Origin: Eledone cirrhosa
Taxonomy: Eukaryota; Mollusca; Cephalopoda; Octopoda; Eledonidae
Direction of reading: 5' to 3'
DNA length: 64,000 nt
Assembly: GCA_964016885.1 (NCBI GenBank)
Contig: OZ024745.1
Location: 46,113,272-46,177,271, forward strand
Shown here: positions 33,199-43,980 of the stretch, piece after piece
Layout of the letters: each line of letters opens with the position of its first letter
Numbering within the stretch: the stretch's first letter is position 1
Notes under the pieces: model-generated
Databases searched by the model: none
Told to the model about the DNA's origin: nothing
The model's input: the letters and a program-made list of their open reading frames with translations, nothing else
Translations under genes and position numbers: made by a program

Positions 33199-33507
33199 TA
33201 GATAGCTAAACAAGTAGAACAGGAAATGTTTGTTTAATAGAAATTACTCTTGTCTGATTGAAAACCTAAAGATTGATTGTAGTAGAAAGCTGGCTAAAAA
33301 GTCAAGTGAATCATTCTGACCTTTAATTGGCTACTAGAAAACATTACTCACCTTGTTATTCTGAAATCACTGGAAAATGTCAAGTACACAGCTGGGTGGC
33401 AACTACAACAACAATAATAACTGTGGCAATCAAGTGAATAGTGTCAAGTAGAATATTTATGATATTTAGATATAATTGTAGATGATGGCAGTAGGGTTAG
33501 TCTAGAG

Positions 33508-33857
33508 TAGCGGTCACCCACCAGTGGTCCAAGAGAAAATTTTGGTGGTCCGCAGAAAAATTTGGACATTATTTGCAATTCTTATGTTTTATTAATAATG
33601 AAACAAAAATAATATTTGATTAAAATATATTTCATAAAACCCCTAAAAAATGTTTCTCCTCGGTAAAGAACTAACATCCATGAAAGAATTTTACTCATAT
33701 GTATCATCTATTGACAATATGACACAGTATTGTTTAATAAAATGGTTGTTCTCTGATCATTATTTTACAAATGTATTTATCTTTTTAAAAAAATTCTTAT
33801 TAGTGGTCTGTGGGATGTAAAATTATGAATTTAGGTTCGAAAGGTTGGTGACCGCTT
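33508..33857. mobile_element. hAT-type MITE, 350 bp, perfect 8-bp target duplication
   Basis: Termini TAGCGGTCACCCACC and GGTTGGTGACCGCTT are inverted over AGCGGTCACC. The flanking octamer GTCTAGAG is identical on both sides (33500-33507 and 33858-33865). Interior A/T-rich, non-coding. Confidence 0.92.
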
Positions 33858-33904
33858 GTCTAGAGGGATGTGGGGAAGAATAGTAGAAAGATGATTATGA
33901 TTTT

Positions 33905-34262
33905 AGTGATGGGGTTGTTGTTGCTTAGCTCTAGGTCATTACTGATTGAATAGGCCTACAATCAAAGGCATTCCTACCATGAACATTCTGTCTTTTTAAA
34001 GGTATGGACTATATTATCTAAAGTATTCTCTCCTTATTAAGAATATTATAGTGTGATTTGATAGAGAACTGGCTGCTGTTTCTAACTGGTAATATTAATC
34101 CTTTTGTTACCATACTTTGAATGAAATACTCTGTACTTGAATTAATGAAGAACTTGAGAGGATTTACTAAAATTATTGTCTCATTATTGAAATGGTATTT
34201 GAGATAAAATCATGTTTGATGATCTTAACTTAAATAGGAAGCCTAGAACGAGGTGCAGTTGG
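33905..34262 (+). repeat. adjacent old repeats E (copy 3) and F (copy 2)
   Basis: E: TTGCTTAGCTCTAGGTCA, GGCATTCCTACCATGAAC, CTGCTGTTTCTAACTGG. F: TAATCCTTTTGTTACCAT, CTTAAATAGGAAGCC. The same E-then-TAATCCTTTTGTTAC order suggests one larger ancestral element. Confidence 0.55.
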
Positions 34263-36400
34263 TATCATCATCATCATCATCATCATCATCAACGTTTAAC
34301 GTCCGTGTTCCACGCTTGCATGGGTTTGGACGGGGGTAGTCCCACTTGAGGCAAGAGTGATTGTCTTGCTCGCATAGGACTGTCTGGCAGGTTTTCTACA
34401 GTTGGATGCCCTTCCTAACACCAACCACACTTACAGTGTGGGTCTGGGAGGTTTTTACCGTGTTGCCTACACGGCCACATTACAGCGTGGACTGTGTGTT
34501 TTTTTTGTCGTGACACCTACACGATCTCATTTGTTTCGGCCTGGATGGCGCGGCACCAACATAACTTTACATAGAACGGGGTGGTGTGGATGGGTGGGGG
34601 TGGTGGCGGGACGGGGTGTATTTTGTTAGAGATGCCTACTGGCAAGGCGGGTCTTCTCTGTTACTGAGTACCGCCAAAGGTCTCGGTCCAGTGACATTGT
34701 CTTGGAGAGGTGTAAGTGTGTGAGGTCGGAGTTTATCAGCTCGTCCCAGGTTTTTCTAGGTCTGCCTATTCCGTGGCTACCGTCTATCTTTATTGCCCTG
34801 CACTTTGTTATACAGCTATCGACTTTCATGCGCATCACGTGTCCATACCAACGTAGCCTTCTCTCAAGTAAACAACATCTGATCCCTCTTATCTCTAATT
34901 TTTTCCTTAGTTCGTTTATGCTTTGCCGTTCACGTATATTACTGTTACACATCCAGCGGAGCATGCAAGCTTCGTTCCTCTCTAGTCTGCGTATATCCTC
35001 TGCACACAATGCCCAGGTCTCACTGCCATGCAACATTGCTGTTCGTATGCAGGCATCGTACAACCTGCCTTTCATTTTTAGGGAGAACCCTTTAGCAGCT
35101 AATAGTGGTATAAGCTCTCTGAACTTTTTCCAACCAGTTCTGACTCTAGCTACAGTACTTTCAGAGCACCCTCCCCCACTGCTGATTTTATCGCCCAGGT
35201 AACGGAAGCTGTCCACTATTTCTATAGAACCCTCTGCGCAATTGAAAGAGCTAGTATTTGTGGGCACTTGCTGCTACTTATTGCACCAGAACACCGGCCA
35301 CATGTAAAATCTATGTTCTTAGTTAGCTTACCTGTGATCCCACTACATCTTTTATGCACCCATACTTTGCATTTAGGACATAAAATGGAGTTTCTACCTA
35401 CGCCTTTCCTACACACCGAGCACGACCATTTCCCAGAAGGGACCGCCGCCTTGTTTTCTTTCCTACAAACTAGAACTTTGGTCTTAGCCAGGTTAATTTT
35501 AAGTCCTTTTGACTCTAGGCCGTGCTTCCATGTTTGGAATTTCTTCTCTAGCTCGGCCATTGATTCCGCTATGAGTGTCAGGTCGTCTGCGTATAGGAGT
35601 TCCCATGGGCAGCCTGTCTTGAACTCCTCTGTTATAGCCTGAAGGGCAATAATAAATAGTAGGGGGCTGAGAACAGAGCCCTGATGGACGCCAACTTTTA
35701 CGCTAAACTCTTCACTATATTCGTTGTTAATTCTAACCTTGCTGACTGTTTCTTTATACATGGCTTGTATAGCCTTCACAAGCCATTCGTCAACGCCTAG
35801 TTTTCTAAGAGCCCACCAGATAATGGAGCGGGGGACTCTGTCGAAGGCTTTCTCCAAGTCGACAAAAGCTAAGTAGAGGGGTTTACCTTTAGCTAGGAAC
35901 TTCTCCTGTAGTTGTCGTACTATGAAAAGAGCGTCTGTGGTACTTTTGCCTGACACAAACCCGAACTGCATTTCATCTAGGTCAATTCTCTCTCTGATTA
36001 GTTGCGCTATTACTTTTTCCGTGACCTTCATGACCTGGTCGATTAATTTAATGCCTCTATAGTTACTCCTATCTAGGGCGTCTCCTTTACCCTTATAACA
36101 GTTAACGATGATGCTGCTATGCCAGTCCTTCGGAACAACCCCATTCTGTACGACATGGTTAACTATGCGAGTGACCATGGTGTGTCCCACCGTGCCAGAT
36201 GCCTTCAGCATCTCAGCAACTATTTCCGAAGGCCCAGCCGCCTTACCTGTCTTCATATCCTTGATTGCCTTACTTATTATACTCCCCTCGACTAACACTG
36301 CTGGTCCCTCTATTGGGTCGATATGGGGGAGACTGTCTTTCTCCCATTTATTCTCCTCATTTAGTAGCCTTTCATAGTGACACTTCCAAGCTACCTTCAA
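34263..36400 (-). mobile_element. RTE-like LINE, copy 2, 5'-truncated
   Basis: Same family and orientation as 21317-23838, ending in CATCAT at 34264-34290. Tail with one copy of the 112-bp unit. The coding region begins abruptly at about 36400 (KVAWKCHYERLL). Better preserved than copy 1. Confidence 0.9.
34626..36400 (-). pseudogene. RTE-like LINE reverse transcriptase plus zinc-finger and C-terminal region, one frameshift
   Basis: The first frame (36400 to 35222) holds FGFVSGKSTTDALF, FVDLEKAFDRVPR (motif A), GVHQGSVLSPLLFI (motif B), ELLYADDLTLIAES (intact catalytic YADD) and the module CSVCRKGVG, CPKCKVWVHKRCSGI, FTCGRC. The frame shifts by one missing base near 35255, where copy 1 retains the base, and continues to 34626 through GSIEIVDSFRYLGDKISSGG and GRPRKTWDELINSDL. 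Only this one-base loss and the missing N-terminus are visible, so the copy is relatively young. Confidence 0.88.
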
Positions 36401-37592
36401 AAGGGTAATAGTAAAAATGATTATAGATGTATATTTGTAGAGAAAATTGCCTCCTATTTTAAGAAGTGTTGATTGGAAATACCTGTGAATTTTGAACTGG
36501 TCTGTGATTTTGACAGTTGGTAGCAAAATGTTTTAAGGAAACCAGTGGAAAATATAATAAAACTCTTGAAAAACTAATTCTAATAACAACTCTTTGGAGA
36601 GAGATGTTATTAGAATTAGTAAGAAATATCCCAAGAATGAAAGAAGCAAGTATAGAAACGAAGCAATGCTGAAGATATTTTCAAATATTATTACAATTTA
36701 GAAAAAATAAAATATTGTTATATTATTCATGTGAAATAGGCTTCTGTCAGTTTCTAAGACGAGTATTTCTGTTGTTCAATCAATGGAATTAATGTGTAAG
36801 TGGCTGAACATTACACAGTCCACTTCTTTCCATCTCCAAGAGCACTTTACATGATTTTCTCAACTACTATTTATAGTGATCAACTATTGTTATAGTCATT
36901 TACATGGGAACAATAACATTTAAAATTTTCTCAATGTTTCTTAAGTCAATCAGATTTTTACACTTCTATCTGCAGGCTTAAAATTGTCTAAAGGACTCCA
37001 AGCACAGTGGTTAATACACTTGCCCAGTTAAATTACAACCTGCTATATCAGAAAAGAAGGACAATTTGAATGCTTGAAGAATTGTCTAAAATGTAGAAAC
37101 TAGTGTTTTGTTTGAAAGCTACCACAATAGGAATTGGATGGTAAATGTTTAAAATATAACAATGTTGGTATGTGTACCTTTCAGTTCTTTAAAAGTCCTT
37201 ATATTTCAGGATAAAATCCTTTCATCAAAAGATTAATAGAAGAAACTAGTTCAGAGCTGTATATTTTTTTTAAAATGGTAGTTTAAGAGCAACATCAGTT
37301 CATATACATAGGCAAGAAATCTATAAGATTCTAGCGTATTTTTATCTCAGCAGAAACTAGGTGGATATAAAGCTTTGACAACCACTAACAAGTGAGAAAC
37401 AACGTTGTCGGTTGCTTCCCCTAGTTTTTGCTGAGACTAAAGATGTGTAACTGCAGTCACAACCTTAAAAAGAATTCCTAGCAGAAGGCTGTCAAATGTT
37501 TTTTCATGAACATCCTGTATACAACACGTACATATATGTGTATAAAGCTATACTGGAGCACCTATACTAAATTACATATATATATGTGTGTG
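36401..37592. other. no feature recognised
   Basis: A/T-rich unique-looking DNA. A near-palindrome at 36560-36620 (TCTAATAACA, GAGAGATGTTATTAGA) is the only structure noted. Confidence 0.5.
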
Positions 37593-37937
37593 TCATCATC
37601 ATCATCATCATCATTTTACGTCCGCTTTTCCCTGCTTGCAAGGGTGGGACGGGAATTGATTCTGGCTTGATTTCTACAGCTGGATGCCCTTCCTAACACC
37701 AACCTCATTTACAGTGAGTGCTGGGTGCTTTTTTGCCGTGGCACCTCCACGACCACTTTACAGTGGAATGATAGGGACCCCAGTCCCTATCATCTCATTT
37801 CTACAGCTGAGTAAACTGGAGCAATGTGAAATAAAGTGTCTTGCTCAAGGAAACAACACATCACCCGGTCTGAGAATTGAACTCACAACCTTTCGATTGC
37901 AAGGCCAACGCTCTAACCACTAAGCCATGTGCCTCCA
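37593..37937 (-). mobile_element. SINE family B, full length
   Basis: Begins with CATCATCAT (tail) and ends GCCATGTGCCTCC (head complement); all internal blocks present. Confidence 0.95.
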
Positions 37938-38008
37938 TGTGTGTACATTTATTTTGTCATTTTGTTTGTTATGAAAAGATGAATCAATTCTACCTCAGTT
38001 TTAATATT

Positions 38009-38219
38009 GATTTCTAATATTCGCACAAGACCAGCAAATTTTGGGGGAAATGAAAAGTTGATTAAATCAACCCCAGAACAGGACTATTACTTTATTTTAT
38101 CGACCCCAATAATGAAAGGCAAAGTTGACTTTGGCAGGATTTGAATTCATAATGTAAAGAGCCAAAACAAATACTGCAATGGCATTTTTATCACGTCCTA
38201 CTAATTCTGTCAACCATCC
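38009..38219 (-). mobile_element. SINE family A, diverged
   Basis: ATTTTATCGACCCC, AATGAAAGGCAAAGTTGAC and AGGATTTGAATTC blocks present; head decayed. Confidence 0.75.
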
Positions 38220-38990
38220 TCTTACCTCAATTTTAATATTACAGGCTAATACATTTATTTGAAAAAAATGTCATTTGCTGGGAACGTTTTGTTTAAGCAT
38301 ATGTTCAGTGATGGCTATTCCTTAATTAAATATCAAAATCATCATCATCATCATCATTTTTCTTAATTAATAAATAATTATCTCTGTTATATAATTATCT
38401 CTATTCATATCCTACAGATATGAATCTTAATTATTTGGAAAAAAAAAAGATTTGCTAAAAATTTGGCTATGCACACTGAGATACAAAAGTGTTAGCAATA
38501 GATTTCAATAACAGCATAACTATTGAAATATAACCAATTCAGTTGACCAAAGAAGATATTATTTGTGTGGGCAAGAATATACCTTTTCTCTGTATGTTAC
38601 TATTTGCTGGTTGTTATGGTTTATGTGTGGGAGGTTAGTCTAGCAATGCTGGTTATTTATCGTGGCTGCATGATTTACTGTAAGCAAGTGAATGCTTGAC
38701 AGTGCTATACTGTTAGAAGATATAAATTTAAATACTTTTCATAATAGATTATGATTGAAATGCAACTTGGTTTACTGCAGGGAAGAATCTATATAATCTC
38801 GTTGCCAGTATGCTATAACCAAATTTATAAAGAAGATATAAATAAATTAAGCTAAATCTTTATTTTGTTTAAATTAATACACTTCTATGAGAATTTAAGA
38901 GCTAAATATCTAACATGAGTTATTGATGAGGTTATAATGTTCTGGACTATTAACTTCATATTTAGAGTATATATATATATATATATATAT
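38220..38990. other. no feature recognised
   Basis: A short (ATC)n at 38338-38358 and (TA)n at 38968-38990 only. Confidence 0.5.
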
Positions 38991-38994
38991 TTAC

Positions 38995-39392
38995 ATCCTC
39001 TAAAGTGGTTGGCAATAGGAAGGGCATCCAGTCATAGAAAACTTGCCAGACAAAGGGTCAGGAAGACTCTCTAGCTGTGTCAAGGGCATGACAACCTCCC
39101 TAGTGTTGGTGATTTACATGATAAACACACCCAGTACATGCTGTAAAGTCGTTGATTATAAAAAGGGCAATGGGGTTGGGAGGACCCTTCAATTGTGTCA
39201 AAGGCATGACAGCCTCTCCTGAGCACTTGATGGAACATGAGACCATACATATGCGGGACACAGATCCCTGGCTTGCTTGAGAGATCAGTGGTTCTGCTTC
39301 AGTACAGACTTGATCAATATAAACTTGTCCAGCCCTTGCTAGCAGGGAAAGCAGACGTTAAAATGACAATGATCATGATGATGATGACCTCA
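38995..39392 (+). mobile_element. LINE 3' tail (second RTE-like family)
   Basis: GTGGTTGGCAATAGGAAGGG, CATAGAAAACTTGCCAGAC, TCAAGGGCATGACA and CCTAGTGTTGGTG lead to the terminus CCCTTGCTAGCAGGGAAAGC, AGACGTTAAAATGAC, ending in degenerate (ATG)n. A relative is at 54650-54925. It contains an internal duplication of the GGGCATGACA block. Confidence 0.7.
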
Positions 39393-40325
39393 TCTTTACA
39401 CTGTATATTTACAATATTTACATGTACTAACTTCATTTTTACAGTGTTTATTTACGATATTTACACCTACACAATATTTCAATAGATTTAAACTTTAATC
39501 TTTCTTAGGTGTCTTATTTGAAGATATGTATATGATCCCAGACATCATTTGAACTGGGAACCAGTCATTCTAAACTAAAGAAGGTTATATCCTTATCCAC
39601 TAAGAATATTACTATCTATATTTTAGAAATAAATGGTACAGGTTAGGTTATGTGATTAAGAAACTCACTTTATGATTGCATATCTCTAGGTTCAATCCTA
39701 GTACATGGCACCTCTGGCCTTCAGTTGACTAATACCTCATAAGTGGAATTTGACAGATGGAAACAGTTTAGAAGCCCAAGACATACAGCCCTTATTGGAC
39801 TTAATTAAAGAAAAAAGTTTCTTAGTTCAATTCTAATCCATACATATCCATATACATGCACACATACATACATTGGTAAATTTTCCCAAAACAAATATTT
39901 TGCACTGAATTTGGAGATATCTTGCTTGTTTCTGCAAAATATCTTCTTCATTTTGTTGACCATATCTATAAAACTTCTGATCCTTGCCATTTCTAACTCA
40001 GAACCATCTCAGGCATTCATCAATTCTTGTCTCATTCTCAAATTTCTGCTGGAATCAACACTAGTTTGGTCACCTATATTTCTAAGTCTTATATGGTATC
40101 ATTTGAATAAAAATCAATAAAATGCCATGAACAAATTGTTGAAATGTGTCTTATGTTCAATAAATATTAATGTTAAAGAACACGAAATACCAATATTGAT
40201 TAACGGAGTGGAAGCTGTAGACAAAATAAGACAATAAAATCCACAATCTCAAATCTAAATTCAAATCCCACTGAAGTTTATATCCCCTTGGAGTTTGTGA
40301 AAAGAAAATGAGCAATAGCTATTGT
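39393..40325. other. no gene; contains SINE D fragment
   Basis: 39640-39790 resembles SINE family D (GTGATTAAGAAACTCACTTT, CTAGGTTCAATCCTAG, AGATGGAAACAGTTTAG). The remainder is unassigned; the 61-69 codon frames near 39805-40120 have no domain. Confidence 0.5.
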
Positions 40326-40329
40326 TCTT

Positions 40330-40535
40330 GTTGTCGTTACTGTTTAGCCACAGGTCAACTCTGGCTGAGCAAACCTATGGTTAAAACCATTCCAGCTATA
40401 ACCATGCTGTCTTTTTGTATATCAATTACTACACTGTCTATTGTATCCCGCATTTTGAAAGACAATAGTGTATGTATGGTGTGAAGGTGATTTGGCAGCT
40501 ATTTTCAACAAGTTGAATGATCATATAATGGCTAC
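40330..40535 (+). repeat. old dispersed repeat E, copy 4
   Basis: TTACTGTTTAGCCACAGGTC, TGAGCAAACCTATGG, CATTCCAGCTATAACCATGC, GCTGTCTTTTTG; the fullest E copy in the window. Confidence 0.65.
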
Positions 40536-40799
40536 TTCATTAGTTTGACTAAGTAACAATTATATATTGCAGTTGAAGCATCTTACTATACTTTCCCTGT
40601 GAATTAATTGCTCACCTATATCTAATGTCATATATTTTCATTTTTCAATAATTTGTATTTTTCTTGAGTAAATATTAATATCGATTATATTTAAGATATT
40701 AATAAGATTTAGAATTCTACTGTCTGGTCTTATTTCTGCTTCTTTACCATAACAATTCACTCATTGATGATACTGATTGATCCCCTACAACAAATTTTG

Positions 40800-41165
40800 G
40801 AGGCTGTGAATTGGCAGAGGTGTTGAACATCAGATAGAATGCTTTGCAGTATTTGTTCCATCTCTCTGCACTTTCAGTTCAAATCCTGCTGAATTCAACT
40901 TTATCTTTCATCTTTTCAAGGTTCAAGGTTGATTAAAAAATACCAGTCCAGTACTGGGTCAATTCTTCCTTTATATCTCTTTTTGCTTCCTCTCTGTCAC
41001 TCTTTCTTCTTTGGAAGGAATTTATTGTGCTCAGACTTGGAAAGGGGTGGGTTTTGTCAGGTTTAAATTGCTCAAAATGTCACTATAGTGTTTATATGAC
41101 TCCATCAAGAAACACAGGGCCATACATACATACATACATACATACATACATACATACATACATAC
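40800..41165 (+). mobile_element. SINE family A' long form, with (CATA)n tail
   Basis: GGCTGTGAATTGGCAGAGG head, AGTTCAAATCCTGC box B, TACCAGTCCAGTACTGGG, CTCAGACTTGGAAAGGGG, ending GGGCCATACATACATACATA; (CATA)n at 41122-41164. Confidence 0.8.
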
Positions 41166-41830
41166 TTACATATTTTGACATTTTTCATGGTACTTGAATC
41201 TAGACTTTCTGTTTCTGATATTAAATAACTCTACTAGTGTATAAAAGCTCCATACATTAGGGGAAAAGGTGCAAGAAAAGAGAAATTGTGATTTTCATGC
41301 CGTTTCCAATGACATTTTCTCATTAAATAATGTTAACAATGAAACCATTAATCAAAAACAACCCCATCACTAGCTAATGAGAAAGTCTCTATTTGGTCAT
41401 TTGCCATGACTGACTTCCCAGTCTAGTACCTTAAAAAGGGCTATATTTTGAATGTAGCCCTAGATACAATATGTCTAAAAGGAAAATGATGTGGTGGTCA
41501 CAGTTGGAATGCCTTTGGCCATAATTTTACGCAATGAAGGTGGAACTGGTGGTTAAACAACAATAACCAACCAAGAAACCAATCAACCATCCACGTCATA
41601 CATTTGGTTAGCAGAGAATTAAATATTAACTCTATGTTGTTCAACTCACTAGTATATAAATATTATTCAGCCATTCATAGCATAGAAAAGGCATAAATGA
41701 ACCCATATCAATACATAATGTTATTTATGAATATCTGTAGGCTGAAAGCAGAGAGGGTTAATACTCAACATCCTACTCATTACCATTGAATAGAAACAGA
41801 CAGTCTATATTTGTAAGAAAGCATACAAGA

Positions 41831-41869
<39 letters not shown>

Positions 41870-42127
41870 GTGTATGTGTGTGTGTGTACATACATACATA
41901 CGTACATACGTACATACTTATAAATGTGTGTGCGTGTATACATAGAGCTGAAGGGAAAAAGCTGTGATGTCCAGGTGTGTGGGATGTTACTTAGCAACTG
42001 TATAGTGTCATAAGAAACATTCCAGAGAAAATAATAGGCTATACGTGTTTTCATGATGTTTATGTATATATTATTGCAAAGTCAGAAATACTCAGATATA
42101 TTCAGATATATACATATATATATATTC
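41166..42127. other. no feature recognised apart from (TA)n at 41835-41867
   Basis: A/T-rich and non-coding by inspection. Alternating (TA)/(TG) at 41868-41940. Confidence 0.5.

Positions 42128-42201
<74 letters not shown>
42128..42201. repeat. (TA)n microsatellite
   Basis: About 35 TA units with one TAC. Confidence 0.96.
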
Positions 42202-42202
<1 letters not shown>

Positions 42203-42362
42203 AAACAAAGGAATTGTGGTAAGGAACCAGATTGACCATAACGCACCAGAGTACTCAATACTTAGGGTAGTAGAGTGGGAAATAGGAAAAAATATGACCC
42301 CGACGGCAGAGCTCAAGTCGTTTCGGCGGCTATTTAGTCCAGAAATACCGTCAAAACGATTT

Positions 42363-42608
42363 TGGCTTGATTTCTACAGCTGGATGCCCTTCCTAACACC
42401 AACCTTATTTACAGTGAGTGCCGGGTGCTTTTTTGCCGTGGCACCTACACGACCACTTTGCAGTGGAATGATAGGGACTGGCGTCCCTATCATCTCATTT
42501 CTACAGCTGAGTAAACTGGAGCAATGTGAAATAAAGTGTCTTGCTCAAGGAAGCAACACATCACCCGGTCTGAGAATTGAACTCACAACCTTTCGATTGC
42601 AAGGCCAA
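42363..42608 (-). mobile_element. SINE family B, truncated at both ends
   Basis: Starts within the tail (TTCTACAGCTGGATGCCC) and stops at GCAAGGCCAA where (TA)n begins; the tRNA head and (ATG)n are gone. The left flank (42220-42362, CGTTTCGGCGGCTATTTAG) is unclassified. Confidence 0.9.
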
Positions 42609-42660
42609 TATATATATATATATATATACACATATATATATACATATACATATACATATG

Positions 42661-42701
<41 letters not shown>

Positions 42702-42702
42702 A

Positions 42703-43923
42703 ATGCCAACAAAGACAGATACAACTCTTATCAACACAAATGAAGAGATTTTACAGGAGCTCAAGAAAATTAACACCAACCTATCTGTGCTGGTCGACAA
42801 ACTTGACTCCACAAATGAGGAGACCGTCACCGGATACAAACCCTCCGAAATCGGCGATAAACTTCAAAACCTTTGCGATACTATCCAAACTATGTTCACT
42901 ACTACCAACCCAGGAAAAACCAACGAAGAACCATGTGAGATTGATTCATACAAAATGAAAATTCGAACAATTCCAAAATGGAACAAATCCCTCAGAGACA
43001 GAAAGTTCTCATTCTGGAAGATGATACAAAATCACAACAAAGCGGAGATATATGAAAAATGGCTTAACTCAACCCCTCTAACTCTCCCCCGTAAAATACA
43101 AATAAAGTCCATTCCAAATGAACCCGAACCTCAAAGACTCCTTAGGGAAAGAATGGCATTGGAAAAAATGAAGACAGAAATTGAACTTCTTAAATTGAGG
43201 GCCCAGACAAATGAGGAAAAAATCAAAACCATCGATGAAGAGATCCTCCTGGAAATCAACAATAAGACTGAAGGCCCCAAGGTAGAGAAGATCTCTAAAT
43301 TATGGAAAGGGGACTGCAACAGAGAAGAACTGAAATCCCTTCAACGCTGGGAAAAAAGTGTCGTTTGGTTCCTAAACTATGAATTGACTTTTCAAACGGA
43401 TTACACCTCCAATAACCCGTTCATAAAAATAGGAAAACCCATAACCGAACCGCACAACAACTTCGCAAACCTCCCAGCCACTAACAAAAGAAGAAGGAAG
43501 CACCACACCGAAGATGAACTTCCCTACCTCTCTACCATAAGAAGGAACAAAAACCCTAGAAATCATCACCCCCAGAATGACATTTACAACTTTCCCCCTT
43601 CAAGGAGACACCATACCAAATCACTCAACTACTACGCGGATGCCTCATCGTCAAACATAGGGAAAAGATACCACCACCATGATAGATGTAACAACTTCAC
43701 CGCTTCAAGGGGACAGCAAGGTAATTTCCATTTTCTCAACTCTCGCTTCCACAATACACAACAAACCCACACCACACGATACAACCAACAACGTAGGCCA
43801 CCTATAACACCACAATCCAACATGGCACATAGAATACACACACCCATACTCGCAGTACAGGAACACCCCATTCAATCTACAACCACGAACCCGAACCACA
43901 TTTTACAACAACAAGGAATATAA
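42703..43923 (+). CDS. PLE N-terminal region / ORF1-like protein, 406 residues
   Basis: Starts at the first true ATG after (TA)n (MPTKTDTTLINTNEE). Heptad-like coiled coil occurs near residues 8-45 (ILQELKKINTNLSVLVDKL) and again about 145-190 (LLRERMALEKMKTEIELLKL). A block with KFSFWKMIQNHNKAEIYEKW and LPRKIQIKSIP resembles the N-terminal domain of some PLE proteins. The last 130 residues are rich in His, Asn, Arg and Gln, as in nucleic-acid-binding tails. It ends at TAA, but the RT lies 20-odd codons downstream in the same frame, so it may once have been one polyprotein. No function beyond RNA/DNA binding can be inferred. Confidence 0.7.
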   Translation: MPTKTDTTLINTNEEILQELKKINTNLSVLVDKLDSTNEETVTGYKPSEIGDKLQNLCDTIQTMFTTTNPGKTNEEPCEIDSYKMKIRTIPKWNKSLRDRKFSFWKMIQNHNKAEIYEKWLNSTPLTLPRKIQIKSIPNEPEPQRLLRERMALEKMKTEIELLKLRAQTNEEKIKTIDEEILLEINNKTEGPKVEKISKLWKGDCNREELKSLQRWEKSVVWFLNYELTFQTDYTSNNPFIKIGKPITEPHNNFANLPATNKRRRKHHTEDELPYLSTIRRNKNPRNHHPQNDIYNFPPSRRHHTKSLNYYADASSSNIGKRYHHHDRCNNFTASRGQQGNFHFLNSRFHNTQQTHTTRYNQQRRPPITPQSNMAHRIHTPILAVQEHPIQSTTTNPNHILQQQGI

Positions 43924-43980
43924 CAAACACAGGAGACCACTTAACATCAGCAGACAACCCCTCTACCCCAACCATTTTTT

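Noticed and set aside
42220..42362. 5' terminal repeat of the PLE
   Set aside because: GC-rich, element-like (CGTTTCGGCGGCTATTTAG) but no matching copy was found at the 3' side, so the link to the PLE is unproven.
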